Shown here one piece after another: positions 12,380-23,266 of a stretch of DNA of 64,000 bases (the stretch's first letter is position 1; each line of letters starts with the position of its first letter). The stretch lies in NCBI GenBank assembly GCA_958299035.1, contig CATQJL010000223.1, forward strand, positions 78,199,600-78,263,599. Reading direction: 5' to 3'. Source of the DNA: Cylicocyclus nassatus (taxonomy: Eukaryota > Nematoda > Chromadorea > Rhabditida > Strongylidae). The notes beneath the pieces are model-generated. The model saw only the letters and a program-made list of their open reading frames with translations. It searched no databases and was not told the origin of the DNA. Position numbers and translations under genes: made by a program.

Positions 12380-14053
12380 TAGAAACGTGCAGATTCCCAT
12401 GACATAGAGGCAAATCTTAGCTATATCCAAAATATTTTTCTACGACAATAAACGTATATTATAAAAATTGATGGTCTGCGCTTTTGTATCACAGCATCAC
12501 TTGATAGAATTTTTTAGCTGAAATGGCCAAGCGTGCAAAAACCATCTCGAAGGGGTATAATTTTTGAAACTCGAGAATTGATTTCATAGCACTATTAGGA
12601 AGAGTAAAATAATCAAGGTTTTTTGCGGTAGACTATGCCAGAGAATCAAAAGCTCCCATCTTTCTCGGTCTTTTGGAAAGAGATTCCCTGTTTATAGCTG
12701 TATACTAAGGTGCGGGAACTTTCAGATTTTCGATTACTTAATGTGCACATTCTTCTGTGTAGAGCCAAAATGTGTGCTATCGCTTTATGGTCAAGTATTT
12801 GAGGCACAGAAACGCTGTAGTGACACGTATGCTTGTGAAGATTTCATAGTTTGCGATAATCTGTGCATTGTGCATCAAGTTTCTTCTGGTGCTATCCATA
12901 GCAATTTTCTGTATTGTTAATTTTATGTTTCAGTGGTTTTAGAATTCAGGGTTCCATGAAGAATTGCGCTAGAACAGAAAAGATGGAACTCTTGGGATTG
13001 TGGAAGTCTATTTGCAGGAGGATTCTCTTTTTTCAAGAAAAGGGGCAAAGATGGGCGCTGATGTTAGGTTGATTCAAGACTAACCCAAAAACTGTCTTGC
13101 TTTCTTGTTAGCAGTAGAGGATTCAGAGGAGGCGGAGCTCCGCTCCCCACAAAATCTAATTCTGAGCTAAGCTAATTCTTGATGCAACAGCAACTTTTGT
13201 AAATAGATAACTGATAATTTGCGGATACGAAAAGTGGATTTGAAAGTACACTTTGAAAAGACCAAATCGCGATTAGATTGTAATTGTGATCTCACGAATC
13301 ATAGCAAAAACCTTTGTCCATATTGGTACAAAATTACTATTTCTATTCCCCATTTTTTCTATAATTTTCACATGCCTTTGTCTTAGAACTTATTTATGGG
13401 CCAAACGCAGCAATCCAAGACGTTTTTATCTTGACACAAGGCGCGGACATTGTTTACACAACCTATAAATCTAATTTGCATTGTGACTGTTCAATAGATG
13501 CATTGAATTAACCTTCATAAGAGCTGACAACTCAGCTGTCGTTTCACAAGCTAACCAAATTAAACGGAACTATGTGCTTTTTTCCATCCGCGGCCGCAAG
13601 TCTGTTTAAACCGACGATCCTGAAACATATGGAGCGGAAACGAACTAGCTGAATTAGACATGGATGTGAAAGTGCTAAAGCCTGAATTAAATAACCTAGT
13701 CTAGTCATCGAACGTTGCAAGTATTCCTGACCATCCAGTTATAAGAGATCACATAATTTTCCTGTCACAGCAAGTTCCGTAACATGTGCCATTTCTGCTA
13801 TTGTCAACGCTCTGCACAATATGAGCGGCTTGAAAATGTTTTCAAGCGACAAACAAAAAAAAGAAATGCGTTAAGTGAAATTTCGGGTCTGATGTGTGAA
13901 ACATATGCTTGTACATATGTTTACGCAACAAAAAGCGATCACTGCTTCTTCCCCGTTTATGGCATTGTTACTGTTCAACAAATTCTGATTATTCTTCATA
14001 GATCTGATCCATTAGGTTGATGCAAATAATGGCCGAGGAATTTTCACGACATG

Positions 14054-14296
14054 TGTTGTGTTAATGTCTGATCAGTTGTTTTCTCCTATGATCTGCCCTC
14101 GCTGAGGCGCCTGCGACCTCAATGCGCGGGAAATGAGCGCTATAAAAGGCGCTCGCTGTTAGCTGTTGTCAGTTCGACTGTTCACTCATCGCCTCTCTTA
14201 TTTCACTGTTCTCTATTATTTTCCAATTAATATTCTCTGTTCCTCGTGTTCTGCCTCAGGACGAAGACTCGACGTGTCCGACGATCGACGACAACA
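14054..14296 (+). repeat. 5' LTR of Gypsy 1
   Basis: 243 bp, near-identical to the 3' LTR. It contains TATAAAAG at 14141-14148 set inside a perfect inverted repeat (GAGCGC on the left, GCGCTC on the right). The poly(A) signal position reads AATTAA (14225-14230) instead of AATAAA. Confidence 0.93.
14141..14148 (+). promoter_or_regulatory. LTR TATA box
   Basis: TATAAAAG in the loop of a GAGCGC/GCGCTC palindrome (14135-14154). The identical arrangement is in the 3' LTR at 18803-18822. Probably the core promoter of the element. Confidence 0.65.
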
Positions 14297-14297
14297 G

Positions 14298-14307
14298 TGG
14301 CGATCAG
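14298..14307 (+). other. Primer binding site of Gypsy 1
   Basis: TGGCGATCAG, one base after the 5' LTR, in the place of a tRNA primer site. The same ten bases follow the 5' LTR of Gypsy 2, two bases after it, suggesting the same tRNA primer; I cannot name the tRNA. Confidence 0.65.
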
Positions 14308-14408
14308 GATAGCGGCTACTAGTGAAGAAGTAGCCGTAACGAAGAAACACGCGCCAGGAAGAAGTCGACGAAGAAGCTGAGAAGAGCTTAACGAATTGAT
14401 CGATCGAC

Positions 14409-14750
14409 ATGGCGAAAGTGGACGTCCAGGAGATAATGATGGTCTTCAAGGAGATGATCAAAGAAGAAAGGAAGGAGATGATGGAGATGTTCCTGAAGCA
14501 CATCGGAGGCACGAACCAGAACAGTTCGACGGAGATTCCGAACATGATGTCCGCACTAAGCAATCGGATCGAAAAGTTCAACTTCGACCCAGAGGCGGAC
14601 GAATGTTTCAGCAAATGGTACGCCCGCTACAAGGAAGTCTTCGTCGAAGATGCGAAGCAGCTCACTGAGAGTGCCAGGGTGAGGCTGCTCTGCGAAAAAC
14701 TGGACAAGGACAGTTTCGAAAAATACCAGAGGCACGTGTTACCAAAGTAG
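14409..14750 (+). pseudogene. gag: Gypsy 1 gag N-terminal part, interrupted by TAG
   Basis: Open frame from ATG at 14409 (MAKVDVQEIMMVF) to a single TAG at 14748-14750. It is in the same frame as the long pol frame that starts 75 nt later, so one substitution accounts for the break. The segment NFDPEADECFSKWYARYKEV is a typical nematode Gypsy capsid motif. No frameshift between gag and pol is needed in this element type. Confidence 0.85.
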
Positions 14751-14825
14751 GTAACCTCGATTAATTTCGAAGAAACCGTCGAAACATTAAAGCAGCTGTT
14801 CGACGTAAAGATTTCGGAATTCACT

Positions 14826-17702
14826 ATGCGGTACCAGTGTCTGAAACTGGAGAAGGCAGATTCCGAAGATTACCTCCTGTACACCGGTCGAGTGAACGAA
14901 TTGTGCGAAAAAGCGAAGATCCATGACTTGGACAGCGATGGCATAAAATGCTTACTATGGATTTTTGGCCTGAAGAGCCAAAAAGAAGCCGAAATCAGGC
15001 AGCGACTCATAGCCGTACTAGACAAGCAGTACAAGGCCGGACGAAAAATGTCGCTGCAGGAGTTGTATTTGGAGTGCGAAAACTTCCTTAGTCTCAAGAA
15101 GGATAGCGAGACTGTGGCTGGTTGCACGAAGATTGTCGAAGCAACAAGCAAGGAAGAACCCAAGAAGCTGGAATGCTGGAACTGTGGGAAAGCTCACTTC
15201 GCCAGGGAATGCAAAGCGAAGCTATGGTTCTGCAAGAAGTGCAAAACGACAGGCCACAAGGAAAAGTATTGTGAACAAGTGGCGGAGAGAAAAGCATTTG
15301 TTCAGCAAGATTCGAAACGAAGAATCCACAGAAGCAGCGACACCAGTAAGAACAGAAGTTGGACGAAACCGAAACGTCATGTGCACAGCGTAGCGAGGAT
15401 TGCAAATGCGATAGTGGATGTTAACTTGACACGCATGTATATCGAAGCAAGAGTAAATAGTCATGCAGTTAGTTTTCTGCTAGATACTGGATCAGACATC
15501 ACGCTGTTGAACGAATCAATTTGGAGGAGCATGGGTGCTCCTCGTTTGGAAGAGACGAACGTGATTGTCAAGAACGCTAGTGGAGGCTCCATGAAAGTCC
15601 ATGGAAAGCTATGGTGTGAGTACGAAATCAAAGGATCCAGAAGCGAAGGCTACGCATACGTGACGCCTCACAACTCACTGCTAGGACTCGAATGGATCCA
15701 GAAGAACGAAGATATGTCCTATCACTTAAGCAGAATGGTTGAAGAAGTGAAGACTGAGCAAACCAATGACATCGCCTTGAAGCTAAAGGAAACCTATCCA
15801 GAAGTCTGCAAGGAAGGTTTAGGACTCTGCACGAAGGAGAAAGAACACATGAGAGTTGACGAAAATGTTCGTCCAGTATTCAAGGCTTGCAGGCCTGTCC
15901 CCCATGCTGCACTCGAAGCTGTCGAAAAGGACTTGAATAGAATATTGGAACTGAAGGTCATAACTCCAGTAACACACAGTGAATGGGCAGCTCCCATTGT
16001 GTGTGTTAGGAAAGCGAATGGAAAGTTGAGAGTGTGTGCTGACTTCTCAACTAGACTCAACAAAGCGCTGGAGTCGTATGATTACCCGTTGCCATTGCCG
16101 GAGGATATATTCGCATCACTCAATGGAGGCACTGTGTTTTCGCAGGTAGATCTCTCGGACGCCTACCTGCAGATCGAATTGTCAGAAGAAGCGAAGAAAA
16201 TGGTTGTGATAAATACGCATAGAGGATTGTACCAGTACAATAGACTGCCTTTTGGAATCAAGACAGCACCAGGGATCTTCCAGCAAATCATGAACAAGAT
16301 GGTGAGTGGTCTGCGAGGGGTAGCAACCTACTTAGACGACATCTTGGTTTGTGGAAGAACCGAAGAAGAACATATGGAGAACTTGCTAGCTGTTTTTGCA
16401 AGGATAGCCGAATATGGATTCAGGATTCGGTTAGAGAAGTGTTCTTTCGGCAAGCCAGAAATACGATATCTCGGCTTTATAGTAGATCGAAATGGCAGAA
16501 GACCGAACTTAGCGAAGATCGAAGCGATCAAGAATATGGATGAGCCGAAGAATGTTAGTCAATTGAGGGCTTTTCTTGGCATGATAACGTACTATGCGGC
16601 GTTTATGCCAAGGATCAAGGATCTTCGTGGACCTTTGGATGCGATGCTGAAGAAGGATTCGAAGTGGGAATGGACTCGAATTCACCAAGAAGCGTTCGAA
16701 AAGCTCAAGGAAACTTTGTCAAGTGAGCTGAACCTTGCTCACTATGATCCGAAGCAGAAGATCGTTGTCGCAGCGGACGCCAGCGACTATGGCATCGGCT
16801 GTGTGATATCGCATAGGTATGCCGATGGATCCGAAAAGCCAATCGCGCATGCATCGAGATCTCTCACGAAAGCAGAGAAGAATTACTCGCAAATCGAAAA
16901 GGAAGCATTGGGAATTGTCTTTGCTGTCAAGAAATTTCACAAGTACATATTCGGACGAAAGTTTCTGCTACTGACGGATCATCAACCACTGTTAGCCATC
17001 TTCGATAAAAAGGGAGTTCCAGTCTACTCCGCTAACCGACTCATGAGATGGGCTACAATCTTGCTAGGATATGACTTCGATATAGAATATGTCAGGACTA
17101 CGAAGTTCGGACAAGCAGATGGTTTGTCACGATTAATGAAGAAGAATCAGAATCCCGAAGAAGACGTCGTGATAGCTGCCGTTGAAAACGACATAAACTA
17201 CATGTTGAAAAACTGTATTAGGAAACTACCCGTGACAGTATCAGATGTGCAATCCTACACGAAGAAGGACCCGGTGCTACAAAGAGTGATGACCTATGTG
17301 AAGAAAGGGCAGTGGCCAGACACAAATGGAGAACTGGCACATTTTCGAAATCGAAGAGGGACATTGTCAGTCGTGGAGCAATGTCTGATGTCAACCGAAA
17401 GGGTTGTGATACCTAAGGAGCTTCGAGGAAACGTTTTGAAGGAACTGCATAGTGGTCATCCAGGGATAGTTAGGATGAAGAAACTAGCCCGAAGTTACGT
17501 CTACTGGCCGAATATAGACAAAGATTGCAAAGACTTGGTACGAAAATGTACGAAATGTCAGGAGTTAGCCAAAAACCCGACGAAGGTTAGAAGCATGGCC
17601 ATCCGCCACTCGAGTGTGGCAGAGGATACACATCGACTTCGCTGGACCTATGCAAGGAGTCTTCTACTTGGTCGTGGTAGATGCGTACAGCAAATGGCCT
17701 GA
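14826..17702 (+). pseudogene. pol: Gypsy 1 Gag C-term, protease, RT, RNase H, IN zinc domain
   Basis: 958-codon frame. Zinc knuckles are near residues 117-129 (short, CX2CX3HX4C) and 136-149 (canonical). Aspartic protease LLDTGSD is near 218-224. RT palm motif YLDD is near 502-505. RNase H has AADAS near 649-653, TDHQ near 717 and ADGLSR near 764. The integrase HHCC region (HSGHPG ... CTKCQ) is near 875-912. Near 17590-17600 the frame is lost: the next integrase motif HIDFAGP is read in a different frame from 17614. Confidence 0.93.
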
Positions 17703-17994
17703 AATGATCGAGATGAGCAATATCTCAGCTGCGAAGACGGTGAAGGCTTTGAAGAATTTGTTTGCGAGATATGGATTACCGCAAACAATAGTGAGCGACA
17801 ATGGTACCCAGTTCACATCGGATTTGTTCAAGAAGATGTGTGACGAAGGTGGAATCACCCACATAAGGACTGCTCCGTATCACCCTCAATCGAATGGACA
17901 AGCAGAGCGTTTCGTTGATACGCTGAAACAAGAAACTAGAGGGGGAGGAGAGGCCAACAGAAGAGACTCTAAACCTGGTGTTACAAGCGTATAG
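17593..17994 (+). pseudogene. pol: Gypsy 1 integrase catalytic core (frameshifted)
   Basis: Encodes the DDE core: HIDFAGP (first Asp), SDNGTQF (second Asp) and GQAERFV (Glu), all intact. It is in a frame one nucleotide off the upstream pol frame. A second shift occurs at the run AGGGGGAGG near 17938-17946, after which the frame reads ETLNLVLQAYRTTPN. Confidence 0.9.
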
Positions 17995-18646
17995 GACAAC
18001 ACCAAACACGAACTTGAACGACAGGACGCCAGCGGAGTTGTTTCTAGGCAGAAACTTGCGCACAAAATTAAGTCTGTTACTCCCGATGACAGAAGGTGCA
18101 GAAGACCCACTTACACGAAGGAGACGGGAGCGCATGAAGGATCAGTCCGACCAGAAGCATGGAGTCGTTCGAAAGGAATTCGAAGTTGGTGACTTGGCTT
18201 ACGCTAAGCAATGGAAGCCACCCCACTTCCAGTGGATGAAAGGAACCGTGATGAGACGTATTGGACGTGTCAATTATGAAGTTATGATTGGCGACGAGAT
18301 GTGCAAGAAGCATGCAAATCAGCTACGGCATCGAAGCGATAATGACCAGGTTGCCGTACGACAACAACTTCAACAACAATCCGAAGCCTTGAAGATACTG
18401 TTAGATGTTTTGACAGAAGACGACACACTACTAGGAATGGCAATGCTGCAGCCGACGAGAATTTCGAGCAAGCGATCGCGAGCGATGTGCCAGCACCCGT
18501 GGATTCAACGACATCGACGTCGACATCAAGCCACGAGCCCTCCACGCCACCGACAACGCTTCGCAGGTCGAGCAGAACGAGAAGACCGGTACAACGGTTC
18601 CAACCTAGTCCATAGTATGTTATTGTATGTTTCATTAGTTTTGTAG
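17978..18646 (+). pseudogene. pol: Gypsy 1 integrase C-terminal region and tail
   Basis: Third frame of pol: LQAYRTTPNTNLNDRTPAE followed by the SH3-like C-terminal part (VGDLAYAKQW, RIGRVNYEV, KHANQLR). The last ~90 residues are low-complexity and probably the ordinary tail. Stop at 18644-18646, 75 nt before the 3' LTR. Confidence 0.85.
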
Positions 18647-18713
18647 TTGTTTGAATTTCTATGTATGTAGTTCAAGCTTTTATCGTAGGCTAGTTTTGTG
18701 TAACTACCCTACT

Positions 18714-18721
18714 GGGGGAGG
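18714..18721 (+). other. Polypurine tract of Gypsy 1
   Basis: GGGGGAGG directly before the 3' LTR start TGTTGTGT, the expected plus-strand primer site. Confidence 0.8.
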
Positions 18722-18965
18722 TGTTGTGTTAATGTCTGATCAGTTGTTTTCTCCTATGATCTGCCCTCGCTGAGGCGCCTGCGACCTCAATGCGCGGGAA
18801 ATGAGCGCTATAAAAGGCGCTCGCTGTTAGCTGTTGTCAGTTCGACTGTTCACTCATCGCCTCTCTTATTTTACTGTTCTCTATTATTTTCTAATAAATA
18901 TTCTCTGTTCCTCGTGTGCTGCCTCAGGAAGAAGAGTCGACGTGTCCGACGTGGAGGACACAACA
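18722..18965 (+). repeat. 3' LTR of Gypsy 1
   Basis: 244 bp, TGTTGTGT to ACACAACA. It keeps AATAAA (18893-18898), which is changed to AATTAA in the 5' LTR, and has the same TATA-in-palindrome (TATAAAAG at 18809-18816). Confidence 0.93.
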
Positions 18966-18970
18966 ACATG

Positions 18971-19689
18971 TTATAACTTTTTGAAAAATCCACACTGGAT
19001 GCAGTAAAAACCATCAGAAGCAGCAAACCTTTTGCAATAAAGTGCACATTTGCTTGACTCGTACCACAAACAGGCAGAAAAATAGGGATTAAAAAACAAA
19101 AAAGGTTTTTTTCCTAAAACCTTGTCTTTGACAATTCATAACTTCTCTCAAGGTTAGTCAGTTTGAATGATAGGTGGCCTATCTTGTAGCCGCTAGCCGG
19201 TAGTACAAAATATTTTGAAAAAAGTTTGAAGAGAAAAATTTGCAAAAAGCATATAAATCAAAATTTAAGACTGTCAGTCTTTACTGTTTTCAGTAGGCGT
19301 CAAAGTCCTGAATATGGAATTATCTGATTTTTGCGTACTAAACAGCTGGCTGTTTTTGCAAATACTGCTATCACAGTGCACTAGCATTACGCTTACAAAA
19401 TTGAGCAAAGCTTTGACGAATGACTTTCTCAAAAGAAATTGGTGGGGCATAAAGTGACCGCAACGATTACTCATTTGAGAAGCCGATATCTCAGTCTGGA
19501 TAACTTCAAACAATACAATTAAGTATGCATGATGTAGACAATTTCCATGATAAGCAATATTTGAATTTTCGAAGAAGCGACATCTATACGCACTCAGATT
19601 CTGGCCAGAAAAGTGAATACGATATAATTTTGAATTTGGATGCGGTTAAATACGATATAATTTTGAATTCGGATGCGGTTATTAGCTCA
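18971..19689. other. Unassigned sequence between Gypsy 1 and the RTE fragment
   Basis: Present only in unit 2. It may continue a mariner-like element whose end TTAGGTTGATGCAAATAATGG is at 14012, with Gypsy 1 inserted about 40 bp inside it. A tandem duplication of about 34 bp (tacgatataattttgaatt...ggatgcggtt) lies at 19618-19680, just before the RTE start. No convincing gene. Confidence 0.5.
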
Positions 19690-20795
19690 ATATAACATTA
19701 TAACAGATGAGGGCGGAAGCCCGCTTCAGCAATAGATAGAGCATGAAAACAGCTTCTCAGTGCAACTCTCTTCCGATCCTGTTGAGAATGACTCGCGTAA
19801 AGAGTTTGTAGACTATCAGGTAAGAGAGGCGTGCGACAAGGCGATACTATATCGCCGAAACTATTCAGTGCCGCTCTGGAGAACGTCATGCGTAAGTTGG
19901 AATGGGACAACATGGGAGTGAAAGTCGACGGCCGGCAGCTATACCACCTTCGCTTTGCTAATGACATCGTATTGATAACACCAAGCATCACGCAGGCGGA
20001 ACAAATGCTGGCCCAGTTTGACGAAGTGTGTGGAAAGATCGGTCTGCGGCTGAATCTAACGAAGACGATGTTCATGAGGAACGGAAGAGTGCCTGATGCT
20101 CCTTTCATGCTCAACGGGACGAACATCACCGAATGCTCAAGCTACATCTACCTAGGTCGTGAACTCAATATGATGAACGATCTAGCTCCGGAACTGAACA
20201 GGAGGAAACGTGCAGCATGGGGAGCATATAAGACAATTGAGGACGTAGTGAAGAAGACCAAGAACATCCGGCTCCGCGCCCACCTTTTCAACTCGACGGT
20301 TCTTCCTGCTTTGACGTACGCTTCAGAAACATGGACAATGAGAAAGCAGGATGAACACGCGGTTAGCGTCATCGAACGAGCTGTTGAGAGAGCGATGCTA
20401 GGAGTGAATCGACTCACGCAAGTGAGGCAAGGATCACGAAGTTCTACCCTACGTCAACGATCGAAGATCAGGTACGCTGCCGCGTACGCCAAGCAGAACA
20501 AGATAAGATGGGCCGGGCACGTAATGCGTTTCGACGACAACCGGTGGACGAGAGCTGTAACAGATTGGATACCACTGGACGTCAAACGCGAACGAGGAAG
20601 ACCGTCGACGCGATGGTCAGATATGTTCACGAAGTCCTTTAATGAAGTCCTTCAGAGCTTTCCAAGTGTTCCTGGTGCGATACGTAAACATTGGTCAACA
20701 ATCGCCCGAGACAGGGACGAATGGAGGCATCACTGGCACCGCTCGTGCAACACGATGATCAACGGGGATACAGGTGATACAGGTGAATAAATACT
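19690..20795 (+). mobile_element. RTE-type LINE, 5'-truncated 3' fragment
   Basis: Contains the C-terminal half of an RTE reverse transcriptase and ends in a short tandem tail (GATACAGGT units, then AATAAA) as in RTE elements. It starts abruptly inside the RT domain and the first ~130 bp are frame-broken. Unit 2 landmark homology resumes immediately after it. Confidence 0.8.
19831..20790 (+). pseudogene. RTE reverse transcriptase C-terminal part
   Basis: 320-codon frame beginning at VRQGDTISPKLF (RT block 4). The catalytic block reads FANDIVLIT (residues 42-50): the first of the two Asp of FADD is Asn (AAT at 19960-19962). Conserved RTE downstream motifs follow: YLGRELN, LPALTYASETW, IRWAGHVMR, RGRPSTRW, WSTIARDRDEW. 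The N-terminal endonuclease is absent. Even apart from the truncation, the substitution should abolish polymerase activity. Confidence 0.88.
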
Positions 20796-21842
20796 TGGAA
20801 ACCTAACTTGTCAACATTAAGATTGAAACGTTTGTATTATACATCAAGCAATTTGTGGCAAAAAACCGCTTTTGCCAAACAACACATAGCAACTTACAAT
20901 TGCTGTTGAATCGTGTAACTTTGCAAAGTTGGAGAGAGTTTGTTTTCAAAATAATGTTTCAAATTTTCTCAAACCCTTGCCATAAGTCGTTTTGAAAACC
21001 ACTCCGTTTGCCATCCTCGTTTTCGGATTCAAAATGATACGAATTCTCTCACATTCAAAGCAGGTGTGGAGATGATGCCCACGCTTTCATTTCACGATGT
21101 GTTAAGACGCCTCAAAAAGATGTAATTCAAATCTTTGATTATACAACTAGGCAATGAATCGTACTGAGCGAGCCATCCTGAAACAAAAGAAATTAAAAAA
21201 GAGGAGAAAGTGAAGTACCGCTAAAACATAACCGCTTATGCGAAGCAGGTGATCTGTAAAAGTTGTCTCCAAATCAACGTATGTTCACTCTTGTTTCAGT
21301 TCTTGTGCGACTGCATCTGATCTGCTCCTTTTGATCAAGCTGTGATGATGACTGAGCTATCTGACGGAATTCTCGTTTTAATGGCCGCAAATTCTTCTGA
21401 GAAACTCCAGAAAGGAACTTGTTGGACCAAAACTGGACAAAGGCTTGTTGTTATTCACATATAGTGTAAAAAAGGGTCAGCTGAGTTTTTGAGCCAGACC
21501 TGTAATTCATCATTGAAAATGCCATAAAACAGCGAAATTCCTGCAACACCGAGACCAAGCTGTTTATACGAATAGCATGCGCTTATCGAACCGTTGAAAT
21601 ATGGGCTACACTTCTTGATTTATTAGCATCGAGCTCTTCCTTTAGAAAGCCGATTTTACGTATGGTTCACCCATGTTAGGAAATCAATTTTGAAAAATTG
21701 TAACTCCTGTAGGAATGCAGTCAGAAATTCATCAAACCTACTCGTCCTCTTTCGTTTAAAAATCTATAGTTTATCTAGTTCCGTTGTTTGAAGTTCTCAG
21801 TAGAAGAAAAAATCTTCCAGACGTTACCATTTTTTTGCCTCG

Positions 21843-22695
21843 TTAGGTTGATGCATGATTTCTGCACCAGAATAGGTATAGACCGCGATAATCGCAACTC
21901 TATCCTAAGGAATTGATACATCGCTAGATAGAGTAGACTTCGCTCTACAAGAAAGCTCTTAAAGATCTACACCACCTTCAATCCACGCGAAGTTTAAAGC
22001 TGAAAACTGAAGAAAAAACCATGCGCACGAGAACTTTGAGCCAAATTGGAACAAAATTGCAACTCCGTTTGAAAAAAAACTCTTACAAAAGTTCTTGCTT
22101 GCTCAAGCGTAGTCATTCCATGTGAGACAATTATCTATGCTGTTGCTGTATTTTTTTCTGAGCTAAACGATGAGAAAACGGAGTTTTTCATGTTTTTGCC
22201 AAGTTAGTGCCGAGATTTTTTAGCACTATCAGTTGTATACGACATGCCTTTAGCAGTAGATCTTATATTTTTAAAATTTACACTCATGCTTTTAAGGTCC
22301 TGTACTACACAACTGTTAGTGCTAGAACATCTCAGCGTTGTTTTGGAAATAAATTATGAGAAACTTCGTTTTCTCAATTTTTAGCTGAGAGAAAAATGCA
22401 GCAAGTGCATAGAGAAGTACTTCATATGAAATGCCAATGCATGCGAATTAAAATTTTTGAAGGGATTTTTAAACGAACTTCCACTTTTTTCTTGGTTTTT
22501 TGGGGCGCTAAGATCTTTTTCGTTTTCGGCTTCAATCTTCGCTTCGATCAAAGTTGCTGCGAAACTTTGAGCACTATCTTGTAGAGCTAGCCTTGCTCTA
22601 TCGAAGGGTACACTAGGAATTATTTAGGTTATTGAAGAAATATGTATTATTACGGTCTTTACCTATTTTGGTGCAGATAATATGCATCAACCTAT
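21843..22695. mobile_element. Mariner-type foldback element, unit 2
   Basis: Orthologue of 5833-7118: begins TTAGGTTGATGCATGATTTC and ends with the complement (TATGCATCAACCTA). It lacks the nested hAT element of unit 1. Whole-length arms are complementary. Confidence 0.75.
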
Positions 22696-22726
22696 TAAGA
22701 AAATTTCAGATTTACTTTTGTAAATA

Positions 22727-23266
22727 CAGGATGTCCCAAAAAAGATGTGCTTACGTTTGCTTGTTGATAACTCTCTCCTAATGGAGTCTTTCGAGAAGCT
22801 TTAGGTATTTTCTAGTGCCGGCTTCAGCTTAATTTACATTGTAAAGCAAATCACGATCGCTCTTCATTGGGGTAGGATTACGGTAAAAACTTCAAGCATA
22901 TGGCGCTACTGTGAAAAAAGCTGCTTTTTCAAAAAAAATTTTGGAGAATGTGAATATCTGTGTAATAGGGTTTTCATGGACTCTGAGTGCAATCTCAACT
23001 AGATATGTACAAGATCGCAATGCTTTCTACTTTCTAAGCCAAAATTTTGTTATTTAGCTCTGACCCTCTTCAAGATTCCTATCGTTATCTTACAGTAATG
23101 GAGAAAGTTGGTAATCCGCTCTATATCGTCAATCTAAGTTGAAGCCAGCTCTACAATATGGTTCCTAAAGATTCTCGAAGATCTCGTTACAAGAGAGCTA
23201 GGAGTTATTAAAGTATTATGGAGTTAGAGTTATTAAACAGTAGGCGCATCTTTTTGGGACACCCTG
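22727..23266. mobile_element. Tc1/mariner-type foldback, unit 2 copy
   Basis: Ends CAGGATGTCCCAAAAAAGAT and, inverted, ATCTTTTTGGGACACCCTG, flanked by TA (22725-22726, 23267-23268). Orthologous copy at 46510-47179 in unit 3. Unit 1 near 7145 (gtaaatgtaatttctagacg) is empty. Another family member is at 60547. Confidence 0.78.

Larger units (their letters stand above)
1..13579. repeat. Tandem array unit 1
   Basis: First copy of a large tandemly duplicated segment. Its head (TTTTCCATCAGCGGCCGC at position 1) recurs at 13580, 30977 and 57054, and the same ordered landmarks follow in each unit. Examples: the palindrome CTTGAAAATGTTTTCAAG near 248; the landmark 'GTTTGCTTACAGTAG' near 1058; TTAGGTTGATGCATAAT at 5833; the secreted-protein gene at 11128-11341; and a tail near 13520. 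Unit-specific insertions are at 2821, 3594, 4091, 5908, 7371 and 11568. Stretches 1-837, 1351-2820, 4816-5832 and 8386-11127 outside the listed elements show no convincing gene; their short ORFs are not conserved between units. Confidence 0.85.
14054..18965 (+). mobile_element. Ty3/Gypsy LTR retrotransposon 1 (4.9 kb, inactive)
   Basis: Complete architecture: 5' LTR, PBS, gag, pol (PR-RT-RH-IN), PPT, 3' LTR. A 5-bp target duplication ACATG is at 14049-14053 and 18966-18970. LTR ends are TGTTGTGT and ACACAACA or GACAACA. The coding region has one in-frame stop in gag and two frameshifts in integrase, so the copy is dead but fairly young, since the LTRs differ at only a few sites. Confidence 0.95.

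Noticed and set aside
14216..14614. 132-aa minus-strand frame over the Gypsy 1 LTR and gag
   Set aside because: Antisense to gag, no start context or domain.
19698..20129. 143-aa minus-strand frame over the RTE fragment
   Set aside because: Shadow of the RT coding strand.
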